This document shows positions 9,023 to 18,125 of a DNA stretch of 64,000 nt, in pieces; position 1 is the first letter of the stretch, and the number at the start of each line of letters is the position of its first letter. Where the stretch lies: positions 3,224,001-3,288,000 of the forward strand of contig NZ_CP121197.1 in assembly GCF_029625215.1 (NCBI RefSeq). The letters are read 5' to 3'. Under the pieces are notes generated by a model. It did not search any database and was not told the DNA's origin. It was given only the letters and a program-made list of their open reading frames with translations. Position numbers and translations under genes: made by a program. The stretch comes from Aurantibacillus circumpalustris (GTDB lineage Bacteria; Bacteroidota; Bacteroidia; B-17B0; Aurantibacillaceae).

Positions 9023-9697
9023 ATGAAAATTGCAATTTTAGGTACAGGTGGTGTTGGCAAGGCCTTCGCTACAAGGTTAACAGACTTAGGACATGAAGTG
9101 TGTGTTGGAACAAGAGACGTTTCAAAAACTTTAGAAAAAGATGGCGAAGCGGGATTTAAACACTTTCAATCACTAAACCCAAAAGTAAAACTCGCGACAT
9201 TTTCTGATGCGGCAGCATTTGGTGAAATAGTAATCAATGTATCAAAGGGTGCAAACACCATGGACGTGATTAAGGCTGCAAGCAGTAACTTGAAAGGGAA
9301 AGTTCTTGTAGATATTTCGAATCCTCTTGATTTTAGTAATGGAATGCCACCTTCTTTAATACCGGAATACAGCAACACAAATTCACTGGGCGAAGAAATT
9401 CAAAAATATTTACCCGATACTAAGGTTGTAAAGACATTGAATACCATGTGGAACGGTTTAATGATTAATCCGGCACTTATTGGAAATGGAGATCATGTAA
9501 ATTATATCTGCGGTAACGATACTGAAGCAAAGAAAAAAGTAATTTCTCTTTTAAACGAGTTTGGTTGGAAAAAGGAATCCCTACTCGACCTTGGAGATAT
9601 TAATGCCGCCAGGGCAACGGAAGCCGTACTTCCAATTTGGTTAAGAGTTTACGGAGCTAAACAAAGTGGCGCGTTTAATTTTAAAATCGTGAGCTAG
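9023..9697 (+). CDS. F420H2:NADP oxidoreductase-like NAD(P)-binding protein
   Basis: The 224-residue protein starts with a Rossmann nucleotide-binding fingerprint (MKIAILGTGGVGKAFATRL) and then GTRDVSKTL, where the basic residue after strand 2 suggests NADP rather than NAD. The later part (VLVDISNPLDFSNG, KVVKTLNTMWNGLM) matches the F420_oxidored family found widely in bacteria that do not make F420. Length is normal. These proteins are probably NADPH-dependent reductases of unknown substrate. It is a single gene with its own promoter and a weak terminator directly after it. The link to F420 itself should not be assumed, because no F420 biosynthesis gene is seen here. Confidence 0.8.
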   Translation: MKIAILGTGGVGKAFATRLTDLGHEVCVGTRDVSKTLEKDGEAGFKHFQSLNPKVKLATFSDAAAFGEIVINVSKGANTMDVIKAASSNLKGKVLVDISNPLDFSNGMPPSLIPEYSNTNSLGEEIQKYLPDTKVVKTLNTMWNGLMINPALIGNGDHVNYICGNDTEAKKKVISLLNEFGWKKESLLDLGDINAARATEAVLPIWLRVYGAKQSGAFNFKIVS

Positions 9698-9710
9698 ATT
9701 GAAATATTCA

Positions 9711-9736
9711 GGTAACTAGTTTACCACGATTTTTTT
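9711..9736 (+). terminator. Weak intrinsic terminator after the oxidoreductase gene
   Basis: GGTAA (9711-9715) and TTACC (9721-9725) form a short stem with a 5-base loop, followed by ACGA and eight T. It sits 14 bases past the stop codon and between convergent genes. Confidence 0.5.
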
Positions 9737-9750
9737 TGTTGAATAAAAAA

Positions 9751-12330
9751 CTAGTCCTTAATAACTATTTTTTTTGCTGGAAGACTAAAGTTATTTCCTT
9801 TGCAAAGCAAAGTATAAACGCCAACATCTAAGTTGTGTTCTAATTGAAAATTGCTTTTACCTTTTTGAAGATGAATATTTTTTTCGAAAACGATTTTTCC
9901 TAAGGCATCAATAATAATGAGTTGAACCTCGTTGTAATTTTGATCTAATTCAAACTGAATATTTAATTGAGAGTCAGTGGGATTAGGATAAATAAGCATG
10001 TTATTATTTGTGTTATTACAAGTATTTGCAATAACTTCAAAACTTTGTTTATGTCCATCAAAATCAACTTGTGTCAATCGGTAATAAACTACATCATTGT
10101 TTTTAAAAGTATCATTTGCGGAATAGTCTTTTACTGAACTACTATTTCCTGCGCCTTTTTTGCGATCAAACTCCATCCATTTTTCGCCGTCCAAACTTCG
10201 TTCGACGATAAAATAATTGTTATTGTTTTCTGATGCTGTTTTCCAATTCAATAAAATAGTATTTGAAATACAAGTCGCTTTAAATTCCAACAGTGTTATT
10301 GGTAGTGGATTAACCCCTGCTGATTTTGAACCAAAAGTGAAGGGACTAAAAGCTGTAACCACAGCAGTTGTTGTTATCGTTCCAGTACCAGTTCCAGAAC
10401 AGGTTGATCCACCAACTGTAGAACCTGCCCTTTCATCCCAGGAAGCCCCGTTCCATCGCGCAATGGTAAGATCAGGACAATCATTAATAACACTTTGCCC
10501 GGCGTTTTCCCAATACAAGGAAACGTTTGCATTTCCAGTACCAACGGTTCTATCAATTTGCCAATATTCTAACTTACTTATGTTATTAAGTGGCGAATTA
10601 ACCGGCGCGGTATTTGTGAACGCTGCATCAAAATACTCAGCTCTATATGTTGAAGAAGCTGAAATATTAGTTACTGCTGCCCTTCTCCACTTAGTTCCCT
10701 TACCGGTAGGAAAAACAAAATTTGCTGTGCCTGCTTTTGATATGGGACCAGAAATAAAACTACTTGCTGAACCACTTGTAGAAGTGGCGCCTGTGCCCAA
10801 TGCTAAAATGTTGGTTGCTGTTGTGTTCACAATACCAGAAGTCAAAGTTAAGTTGCCAGATACACTTACGTCCTTATTAAGAACAATTGTTGGATTAGAG
10901 CTATAGGTATTGTTAATGGTTAAATTGGTTAAATTATAAGTACCAGCACCTGAAATATTTTGCTCTTGAACATTGGACGAAGTGCTATTCAAATTAATAG
11001 CACTTGAGCCAGTGCCGCCATTAATAGTGCCACAGTTAGTTATGTCATATGTTACTGAAAGTACTCTGTTGTTGCCAAAACTTAGTGTGACTCCTGTTCT
11101 AACCCACAAAGATGCGATTTGACCGCTGGTATTATAATTTGGTTGATTTGTTACATTCGGCAAAATAATATCGTCACCAGAACTCGGCGCAGAACCAGAA
11201 GCCCAATTGGCGTTAGTAGTCCAATTAGTATTAGTTGATCCATCCCAAACCGCTGGTTCAACCGAAATGCTGTAAAACGTTGAAGGTGAACTTTGATTGT
11301 TATATTCTGTTAGCAACCAATCTGCTGAAAGAACTGATTTTGCTACATGCACTTCATCGATTCTTCCATTTAAACGATTTCCTGTTTCACCCGCTGCGGT
11401 TTCACCAGCAATGGAACAATTTCCATTATCTGTTCCCCAATTATTGAGATATGAGCCTGATGCTACTTGCACACCATTAACGTAAATTCGCTTTATTTTG
11501 TTAGTTATATCTGCAACCGCGGTTAAAAAGTACCAGGTATTATTAGTTATTGTGTTATTTGGAGTATCTAAACTTACAGGATTTGATGATCTGGAAAAAA
11601 ACCGTAAAGCTCCAGAACCCGGATCGCCCAAACTCAAAGCATAGCCTCCCGTATTGTTTACATCATCACAAAACATACGCTGACCGGCAGTTCCAACATT
11701 CCCAGAATACATCCAACCCGACATGGTAAAATCTGTTGTTAGGTTAGGAAACGAACTGGAAACTTCTAGCCACTGTGTTCCATTATTAGCCCGTCCATCG
11801 TTAATAAATGCTGGTGATTGATTGGTTGTGCCATTATTTGTTACGTTGTTGCCGCTTGGTGAATTGTCTACAAAACTAGAATTTTCAAGGTGCCAAACGC
11901 CATGATAATTTGTCCAAACATTAGAACTAGATTGGTTTGTAGTAAAGGTTGTACTACCATAATACATATAAATATCTGTATTAATACTTGTTGAAAGATT
12001 CGGAATAAGCACCCATGCAGTATACTGACCGTTCGTGGACGTATATTTTTCCATTTGAAAAGTTAGCAAAGTAATGCCGTCACTAGCTGTAAAAACAATA
12101 TCAAAACCGCTCGTGCTTTCAACATGTCCAGAACTACCGGTATGGCGCAAGTCATTGTCTGATGCAATATTTATAAGTACTGGAAAATTTGTAAGGTCAC
12201 TAGGCCCCATTACTTTTGTGGGATCAAAAGTGATTCTTTTACGATAGTTATAAGAACAAATTACTTGTGAAAATAACTGCAAGCAAAAAAACAAACATAA
12301 TACACTACTAAGAAAACGCTTAGTGTTCAT
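9751..12330 (-). CDS. T9SS type A cargo with DUF2341 and LamG domains
   Basis: The 859-residue protein begins with a signal peptide (hydrophobic 8-20, cleavage near LFSQ). Residues about 28-150 match DUF2341 (YNYRKRITFD, TNFPVLI, MYYGSTTF). Residues 150-350 form a LamG/concanavalin-like sandwich with VWHLENS, INGVQVASG and GRIDEVHVAKSVLSADWLLTEY. A long Ser/Thr/Asn-rich beta region follows, then a fibronectin-like segment (LLNWKTASENNNNYFIVERS) and the type A sorting domain with IYPNPTDSQLNI and VGVYTLLCKGN. It would be exported by the T9SS and anchored or released at the cell surface, probably as a glycan-binding adhesin. The last 180 residues are clearly related to those of the next gene upstream. 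The ligand is unknown. Confidence 0.85.
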   Translation of the reverse strand: MNTKRFLSSVLCLFFCLQLFSQVICSYNYRKRITFDPTKVMGPSDLTNFPVLINIASDNDLRHTGSSGHVESTSGFDIVFTASDGITLLTFQMEKYTSTNGQYTAWVLIPNLSTSINTDIYMYYGSTTFTTNQSSSNVWTNYHGVWHLENSSFVDNSPSGNNVTNNGTTNQSPAFINDGRANNGTQWLEVSSSFPNLTTDFTMSGWMYSGNVGTAGQRMFCDDVNNTGGYALSLGDPGSGALRFFSRSSNPVSLDTPNNTITNNTWYFLTAVADITNKIKRIYVNGVQVASGSYLNNWGTDNGNCSIAGETAAGETGNRLNGRIDEVHVAKSVLSADWLLTEYNNQSSPSTFYSISVEPAVWDGSTNTNWTTNANWASGSAPSSGDDIILPNVTNQPNYNTSGQIASLWVRTGVTLSFGNNRVLSVTYDITNCGTINGGTGSSAINLNSTSSNVQEQNISGAGTYNLTNLTINNTYSSNPTIVLNKDVSVSGNLTLTSGIVNTTATNILALGTGATSTSGSASSFISGPISKAGTANFVFPTGKGTKWRRAAVTNISASSTYRAEYFDAAFTNTAPVNSPLNNISKLEYWQIDRTVGTGNANVSLYWENAGQSVINDCPDLTIARWNGASWDERAGSTVGGSTCSGTGTGTITTTAVVTAFSPFTFGSKSAGVNPLPITLLEFKATCISNTILLNWKTASENNNNYFIVERSLDGEKWMEFDRKKGAGNSSSVKDYSANDTFKNNDVVYYRLTQVDFDGHKQSFEVIANTCNNTNNNMLIYPNPTDSQLNIQFELDQNYNEVQLIIIDALGKIVFEKNIHLQKGKSNFQLEHNLDVGVYTLLCKGNNFSLPAKKIVIKD

Positions 12331-12437
12331 TTATTAAAAATACAAAAAAAACAAAATGGTTTAATGCAAAAAATATCTAGATTTTAGTACCCTTTTGTTA
12401 ATTACCTCAATGGTTTACTAATATTTCGACTAAATCT

Positions 12438-14375
12438 TTACTGAATAATTAGTTTCTGAGATGAGAAGTTAACTAATTCCGAATGAAGCAAAAGCGTATA
12501 CGCGCCGGATTTCAAACTTAAAGGGATTTTAATAGTTACATTTCCTTTTTTAAGTTCCATTTTCTCCAACAAACACAATTTCCCTAATGCATTGATGATT
12601 TTAATTTCGGCTGTTCCGTAATTTTTAGAAAGATTTAATTCCACAGATAATTCATTTATTGCTGGATTTGGATATATAATCATTTTATCATCTCCATTGA
12701 TACAATTTGAAGAAATGAGGTCGAACGTTTCTGTGTTTCCATCATAATCAACCTGAGTTAACCGGTAATATCGCAATTCATTTTTTTTGAACCCATCGGT
12801 GAACGAATATTTTTTATAAGTCTTTGTAGTTCCCGAACCTTCAATATGTTTAAGGTCCAGCCAGTTCTCTCCATCCGAGCTTCTTTCTATCACAAAAAAG
12901 GCATTTCCCGTTTCAGAAATAGTAGTCCAATTTAAATCAATTGTTTTTTCATGGCAAGTGCTTCTAAATTCTGTTAATTCAATTGGCAAAGGCGTAGTTC
13001 CTGGACTTACTGAACCTATAGTAAAATAATCACCATCGCTAAAATTTACTCCAGCAACTGTAAATAAATTTCCAGTTAAAATACCAGTCAAAGGTGCTAC
13101 ATCATTATCCGCAAAGCCATCTCCGTCACCGTCTATCAGCAGTCTAAGGTCGGCCTGAACTTTCGCTCCCGGAACTATACTTAAATCAATGGAAAAATCA
13201 ACCGTACCAATATTACCAGTGTGAGCAACGCGCCATACTCTGCTTAACCGGCGTAAAACTGCTGATCCATCCACGTCTACTGTATTTGGTGTAATCATTG
13301 TAGCATTATTGCTTCCCCACATTAAAAAGTCCCCATTACTTAAAGCACTTGGGTTTTGCATACGGATAAAGTCATTACTACTTTGGTTCTTACTATTACT
13401 TTGATTAAGTCCCGAACCGTTATCTTGACCAATGCCTGTAATGTCTGTTACATACCCACTGTGTGTAGTCGTTGCTGGATAAATAACGGTTCCACCAGAA
13501 GAAAGGTAATTTATTGAAGTACTTTGATTTAGCGAAAACCCATATTTTATTGCAAGGTAAGATTCAATTCTTTGTTTATTTGTGGCTGATGGGATGTTGT
13601 TGTAGATAACTATTTCGCTTAAATCTCCATTCATTCCTCCTGTAGTATTTGTGGCGTGCCTGCCAATTCGCATATTTGGCGGTGTTGTTGTTTCAGACGC
13701 ATTACTTTGTGTTGCTTCTAAAATACTATTTACATAAATACGCGATAAGGTATTTGAAGAAGAGTTATAGACGCGGTCGATACTCACCAATTGAAATCCG
13801 TTTGGATCGATAACAGTAGTAGATGTGGGGCCGCCTAAATTTCCACCACCATCATTTCTTTTTTGAAAGAAAAACCGATTTGTACCACCAGAAGCAACTA
13901 CTTTAATGTCGTATAACTCGTTAGTTCCTGTAGTTCTATCAAGTACATAATCACCGGCTCCATCATTAGTTCCGCCGGCATTTGCTGAAGTTAATTTTAC
14001 AACAAAAAAACCAGAATAGTCACTTGTACCGTTTATACCTAAACTAGCAACGTCTAAAAAGTGTGTTCCTGCAAATCTTACGACTGGATTCCCATTTGCA
14101 CCTGAACTAAAATAAGTCGGTCTTACACCTGAAGTAGCTTGGGTAGCGTTAAAACCATTTCCACTCAAATCATTCCATTGCTGAACAGCTGTATTGTTTG
14201 CACATAAAGTCGTACCAGCATTTTGGTATACACTAGAATTGGCTTTAACCCAAAAGCGCATACCAGTTGAATACCCTCCTGGTGATTGTGCGTTAAGAAG
14301 ATTAATTAAACTACAACAGGAGAAAAATAAATAATAATAAAACCGATTTCTAGTATTCCTATATCTCAATAACAT
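12438..14375 (-). CDS. T9SS type A cargo with LamG-like domain
   Basis: This 645-residue protein has a signal peptide (YYYLFFSCCSLINLLNAQS) and a concanavalin-like sandwich over residues about 35-270 (MRFWVKANSSV, WNDLSGNGFNA, MNGDLSEIVIYNN, IESYLAIKYG). A middle beta region of the type common in these proteins follows (SNDFIRMQNPSALSNGDFLM, then WRVAHTGNIGTVDFSID). A fibronectin-like segment (LNWTTISETGNAFFVIERS) and the type A sorting domain (IYPNPAINELSVEL, KSGAYTLLLHSE) end the protein. It lies 107 bp upstream of the DUF2341/LamG gene on the same strand; the shared tails show that they are paralogs. It is likely a secreted or cell-surface binding protein of unknown ligand. Confidence 0.85.
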   Translation of the reverse strand: MLLRYRNTRNRFYYYLFFSCCSLINLLNAQSPGGYSTGMRFWVKANSSVYQNAGTTLCANNTAVQQWNDLSGNGFNATQATSGVRPTYFSSGANGNPVVRFAGTHFLDVASLGINGTSDYSGFFVVKLTSANAGGTNDGAGDYVLDRTTGTNELYDIKVVASGGTNRFFFQKRNDGGGNLGGPTSTTVIDPNGFQLVSIDRVYNSSSNTLSRIYVNSILEATQSNASETTTPPNMRIGRHATNTTGGMNGDLSEIVIYNNIPSATNKQRIESYLAIKYGFSLNQSTSINYLSSGGTVIYPATTTHSGYVTDITGIGQDNGSGLNQSNSKNQSSNDFIRMQNPSALSNGDFLMWGSNNATMITPNTVDVDGSAVLRRLSRVWRVAHTGNIGTVDFSIDLSIVPGAKVQADLRLLIDGDGDGFADNDVAPLTGILTGNLFTVAGVNFSDGDYFTIGSVSPGTTPLPIELTEFRSTCHEKTIDLNWTTISETGNAFFVIERSSDGENWLDLKHIEGSGTTKTYKKYSFTDGFKKNELRYYRLTQVDYDGNTETFDLISSNCINGDDKMIIYPNPAINELSVELNLSKNYGTAEIKIINALGKLCLLEKMELKKGNVTIKIPLSLKSGAYTLLLHSELVNFSSQKLIIQ

Positions 14376-14460
14376 TTATCAAAATGTACTTTACTTTGAG
14401 ACTGCAAGGTATGTAATTTAAGTTTACTACCATTGGAATTTCGACGAATACGTTTGAAGA

Positions 14461-15798
14461 TTACTTGTAAAACAACCATTTACCAAGCTCCCGCCAGCTG
14501 GTTTTTTTACCGTACATTAAAATTCCGGTTCGGTAAATCCTACCTGCTAACCAAGTCATTAATATAAAAGATACAAAAAGAATAAATAAGGATAATACTA
14601 ATTCCCAGGCAGGAACCCCGCTTGTAATGCGCGACATCATAACAATAGGGGAGGTAAACGGAATCATGGATCCCCAAAATACAGTGGACGAATCGGGATC
14701 TGTTAGGGTTTTGATGGCAATAAAATAACCTGCCATCATGGGAATCATGACGGGAGTAATGAACTGCTGAGAGTCTGCCTCTGAATCTACCGCACTACCA
14801 ATGGCAGCCATTATTGAACTGTAAAACAAATAGCCTAAAATAAAGTATAGAAAAAAACAAACAAAAACCTGAGTGAAATTTATCTTCTCTATTTTTTGAA
14901 GTGTGTCAAACAACTCCAATTTATCATCAAATTTTTCAAGTTTACTGAAGTCTACATTGGTGCCGTTTTTTTTCACCAGCTCTTGTTGTTCTTGGAATAC
15001 TTTTAACTGAGCTGTTGCATCCTTTAAGAAAAACACCGATAACAAAGTGCTTAGACCAAAAGTAATGATGCCCATAATTACAAACTGAATGATGCCAAGT
15101 GCTGCAACACCTAATATTTTCCCAAGCATCAGTTCAAAAGGTTTTACTGAAGAAACAATTACTTCTACAATTCTATTGGTTTTTTCTTCCATTACACTTC
15201 TAAACACCATCATGCCATACATTAAAATAAAAATGAACATGAGGGCACCTGAAATAAAACCAATAAAACCAAAACTGTTTTGTTCTTGAGTTTTTCCAAT
15301 ATCATCCACTTTTGTGAGAATAACTCTTACGCTTTGTTTGGAGTTTAAAATAATATTAGGATCAATATCGTTGGCTTTTAATTTGTTCTCATAAATAATT
15401 TTCTCTAACTGATCTTTAATATAGGTTTGAAATCCAAAGCCTGGCGACTTCTTATAGTAGAGTTTCACAGCTCCTGCTCCACCTTCAATAATGGTTGGTG
15501 AAATCCATAACAAACAAGTAAATCCCTGTTTAGTAAACTGTTCAATAGCCGATTGTAATTTTCTTTCGTCAGAATATGTCAAAGAAATATAATCGTTACC
15601 ACTTAATTTACCACTAAATAATTGCGACTCATCAATTACCAAAACCTTTTGTTCGGTTTTTTCAGAACTTGACATTTTAACTATAAAGGCTATAAAGCCC
15701 GTAATTAAGAGCGGAGCCAGAATAGTCATTATAATAAATGTTTTATTAAATAACTTTGATTTTAATTCGCGGCCTATGATTAATCCTAATTTACTCAT
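14461..15798 (-). CDS. ABC-2 type transporter permease (NatB-like)
   Basis: The 445-residue permease has one membrane helix near residue 22-42 (FIIMTILAPLLITGFIAFIV), a large extracytoplasmic domain to about residue 170, and five or six further helices (for example GFIGFISGALMFIFILMYGM). The cytoplasmic coupling motif RSVMEEKTNRIVEVIVSSVKPFELMLGKILG is the hallmark of this family. It starts 10 bp after the ATPase gene, so the two form one operon and one exporter. The relatives NatAB and YhaQP export sodium or small amphiphiles. An insertion rich in Lys and Gln (FQEQQELVKKNG) lies between helices. The transported substrate is not predictable here. Confidence 0.88.
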   Translation of the reverse strand: MSKLGLIIGRELKSKLFNKTFIIMTILAPLLITGFIAFIVKMSSSEKTEQKVLVIDESQLFSGKLSGNDYISLTYSDERKLQSAIEQFTKQGFTCLLWISPTIIEGGAGAVKLYYKKSPGFGFQTYIKDQLEKIIYENKLKANDIDPNIILNSKQSVRVILTKVDDIGKTQEQNSFGFIGFISGALMFIFILMYGMMVFRSVMEEKTNRIVEVIVSSVKPFELMLGKILGVAALGIIQFVIMGIITFGLSTLLSVFFLKDATAQLKVFQEQQELVKKNGTNVDFSKLEKFDDKLELFDTLQKIEKINFTQVFVCFFLYFILGYLFYSSIMAAIGSAVDSEADSQQFITPVMIPMMAGYFIAIKTLTDPDSSTVFWGSMIPFTSPIVMMSRITSGVPAWELVLSLFILFVSFILMTWLAGRIYRTGILMYGKKTSWRELGKWLFYK

Positions 15799-15808
15799 AT
15801 TGAATTTT

Positions 15809-16762
15809 TTATTCGGTAAAATTACTTTGGGTTCCTAGAATTTGATTTCCCTCATTCACTTTGGTAATAAAGATGTCGTTCATGCTTGGAATTAATTCAT
15901 TATAGGAAATAATTTCGCATGATGATACAAGCGTTTGCAACAAATTACTGGACGAAAAACCAGGTGCCAGTTTAATAACAAAGGTGTGAATATCGTCTTC
16001 GGTCTCTTTTTGCAGCACTTCCCCACCCGTCCATAAAGCATTTGTGAAACCCAAAGCGCTACCTTTAAATGAAACTTTAAAGGTGTTACTTCTATATAAT
16101 TTACGTATTTCTTTTACCGAACCGTCTAGTATTTTTTCAGCTTTATTAATTAAGGCGATGTTGTTACATAACTCTTCAACACTTCCCATGTTATGCGTTG
16201 AGAAAATAACTGTTGCACCTTTTCTCTGTAGTTCAAGGATTTCGTTTTTAATTAATTGGGCGTTTATGGGATCAAAGCCACTAAAAGGTTCGTCGAGAAT
16301 TAACAACTCAGGCTCGTGAATAACGGTAACGATAAATTGCACTTTTTGCTGCATGCCTTTGCTCAACTCTTCCACTTTCTTTTTCCACCAACTTTGCATT
16401 TCAAATTTTGCAAACCAATAATTAAGACGTTTTTTAGCATCCCACTTACTTAATCCTTTTAAACGTGCAAGGTAAAGTACTTGATCGCCAACGGTCATTT
16501 TTTTATAAAGACCGCGTTCTTCGGGCAGGTAACCAATCTGTTCTACATGTCGTGCCTGCAATTTTTCACCTTTAAAAAGTATTTCTCCTGTGTCAGGACC
16601 AGTAATTTGATTGATGATACGAATAAGAGAAGTTTTACCTGCGCCATTTGGACCTAATAGCCCAAACACTGCCTTTTCAGAGACACTTAAAGAGACATCG
16701 TTTAGTGCAACATGATTACTGTAGCGTTTTGAAACATTGTTAATCCTTAGTATTTCTGCCAT
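15809..16762 (-). CDS. ABC transporter ATP-binding protein (NatA-like)
   Basis: The 317-residue ATPase shows Walker A GPNGAGKT (residues 37-44), the signature LSKGMQQK (variant normal for this subfamily), Walker B LLILDEPFSGFDP and the switch histidine in FSTHNMGSVEE. A DUF4162-type C-terminal extension of about 90 residues (from roughly 225) is the usual accessory part of NatA/YhaQ-like exporters. It is the first gene of a two-gene operon with the permease at 14461-15798. A -7 box TAAATTTG lies upstream on its strand (16779-16786), 16 bases before the ATG. It energises export of an unknown substrate. Confidence 0.9.
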   Translation of the reverse strand: MAEILRINNVSKRYSNHVALNDVSLSVSEKAVFGLLGPNGAGKTSLIRIINQITGPDTGEILFKGEKLQARHVEQIGYLPEERGLYKKMTVGDQVLYLARLKGLSKWDAKKRLNYWFAKFEMQSWWKKKVEELSKGMQQKVQFIVTVIHEPELLILDEPFSGFDPINAQLIKNEILELQRKGATVIFSTHNMGSVEELCNNIALINKAEKILDGSVKEIRKLYRSNTFKVSFKGSALGFTNALWTGGEVLQKETEDDIHTFVIKLAPGFSSSNLLQTLVSSCEIISYNELIPSMNDIFITKVNEGNQILGTQSNFTE

Positions 16763-16778
16763 CTTTAAAAATAAAATT

Positions 16779-16786
16779 CAAATTTA
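16779..16786 (-). promoter_or_regulatory. -7 box for the ABC exporter operon
   Basis: On the minus strand this reads TAAATTTG, a perfect TAnnTTTG box, 16 bases before the ATG at 16762. No TTG at standard spacing is seen upstream. Confidence 0.5.
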
Positions 16787-16831
16787 TAAAATTAATTTTT
16801 GCTGAAAAGTATTTTACACAAGCGGAAAAAA

Positions 16832-17401
16832 TCAATCGACATCGGTAACGCCGCCACTTACCACAAACTTCATAGCATTAGAAGCGTCTGCATCTAAAGG
16901 TTTAATGTTTTTTGGAGATACAATAATTAACTTACCAGATAAAGAATATGAAAAAGGTAAATACACGGCTACCTTATCATGAATATTATAATCCCTAAGA
17001 TCCTCCTGCGTAATAAATCCTATTTCGTGAATATCAGCTGTTGGATTCGTGAGTACAAGTACAGGTTTATTGAATTTTCGTTTGTTCCCTACAAAGGCGT
17101 TTGTGAAATCCTTAACAGGTGAATATATATGTCTGATAAAAGGCGCGTGTTCAAGTTTGTCTTCAAAAAAACTAAATGCACTTTTAAAAATATAAGAAGA
17201 AGCTAAAATACCCAACACCAAAACAAATCCAAGTGTGCCAATAAGACCAAGAGCCGCATTTAAAATTGGGTAATTACTAAATCCAACAAATGAGAATAAT
17301 CCAGAAAAAACATCAAATAATTTTACTAAGATGATTCCGGTTATTATAAGAGGAATAAACAAAATTAATCCCTGCACAAAGAAGTTTAAGAAACGTTTCA
17401 T
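16832..17401 (-). CDS. DUF502 family membrane protein
   Basis: I place the start at the ATG at 17401 (189 residues, MKRFLNFFVQGLILFIPL) rather than at a TTG ten codons earlier, because a -7 box at 17407-17414 overlaps that longer N-terminus. Two membrane segments occupy residues about 10-30 and 50-75. A soluble beta-rich domain follows with the DUF502 signatures YSPVKDF, PVLVLTNPTADIHEIGFITQ and VAVYLPFSYSLSGKLIIV, then a short acidic end. DUF502 proteins are inner-membrane proteins of unknown function; a plant homologue is linked to protein trafficking. It is 69 bp before the ABC operon on the same strand but that operon has its own promoter box. Confidence 0.85.
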   Translation of the reverse strand: MKRFLNFFVQGLILFIPLIITGIILVKLFDVFSGLFSFVGFSNYPILNAALGLIGTLGFVLVLGILASSYIFKSAFSFFEDKLEHAPFIRHIYSPVKDFTNAFVGNKRKFNKPVLVLTNPTADIHEIGFITQEDLRDYNIHDKVAVYLPFSYSLSGKLIIVSPKNIKPLDADASNAMKFVVSGGVTDVD

Positions 17402-17406
17402 AAAAT

Positions 17407-17414
17407 CAAAAGTA
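17407..17414 (-). promoter_or_regulatory. -7 box immediately before the DUF502 start (leaderless candidate)
   Basis: Minus-strand TACTTTTG, a perfect TAnnTTTG box. Only five bases separate it from the ATG at 17401, so transcription would start at or within a few bases of the start codon. Confidence 0.55.
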
Positions 17415-18125
17415 TCGAATATTAAGAGCACGAACTTATTTATTTACAACATTTTTTACAAGTTTTTTTAGATTTACAAATTGTTACAAGCGAATATTTA
17501 ATGGTTATTATTGAAAAATTCCTCTCATAAATTTGAACAAAAAACTTACACGTCTATATCGATCATTTTTTTTGCGTCTCATAAGATATCGCTTTATTAG
17601 TTTTATTAGTTTTATTCTTTTAACATTTTATGAGCCTTAACGAATAATTTTAAAACCGATTACTTTACTTATGACCTCTAATAGTTTTCGAACTTCTGAT
17701 AAAAGTTCTAAAGAATTTTATGCGATAAAAAAATTATTTCACTTTTGTTGTCACACATTATTGTTTACTCTTTAAGAACATTTAATCACCAAAGTAGTGT
17801 CAACAATTTTATTTTAATGGTTAGGTTTTTAACTTACATAAATCTTATAGCAGTTTAATTTATAGAACCATCTTACCTAAAATGAATGTCAAAAGCATGT
17901 TTTTGTACTCAAAGAACACTTGATATATGTTTGCAAGATTCGAAAGCGGTTAATTGAAAAAAATAATAGGAAAAATGCTTATTTAATTATTTAACAGTCT
18001 TTAGGAGTTATTACGAAAAAAGTATAGAAAACGAATTTCCAAAAATCCAACAAAAGTTAAACATAAATTGATTAGCATTGATTAATAATCATTTATATTT
18101 AATTAAATTTAACCATTTGAAAGCA
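17415..18125. other. Long AT-rich intergenic region between divergent genes
   Basis: About 710 bp separate the DUF502 gene from the LytS-type kinase. It is strongly AT-rich, with no gene-like frame. It contains TAAATTTG at 17528-17535, a possible -7 box in the plus direction but 590 bp from the next gene; three TTTTATTAG-like direct units near 17591-17615; and a CTCATAA/TTATGAG inverted pair. None gives a firm call. Confidence 0.3.

Noticed and set aside
9023-9697. True coenzyme F420-dependent enzyme
   Set aside because: The family is widespread in bacteria without F420, and no F420 biosynthesis gene is present, so only an NAD(P)-binding role is supported.
10217-10906. 229-codon plus-strand frame inside the DUF2341/LamG gene
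   Set aside because: It is antisense to a long, domain-bearing gene, has no signal or motif and reflects the Thr/Asn/Val-rich codon use of the real gene.
18078-18125. TTG start for the LytS-type kinase
   Set aside because: The ATG at 18126 is followed by a typical basic and hydrophobic N-terminus; the extra 16 residues look like non-coding AT-rich sequence.
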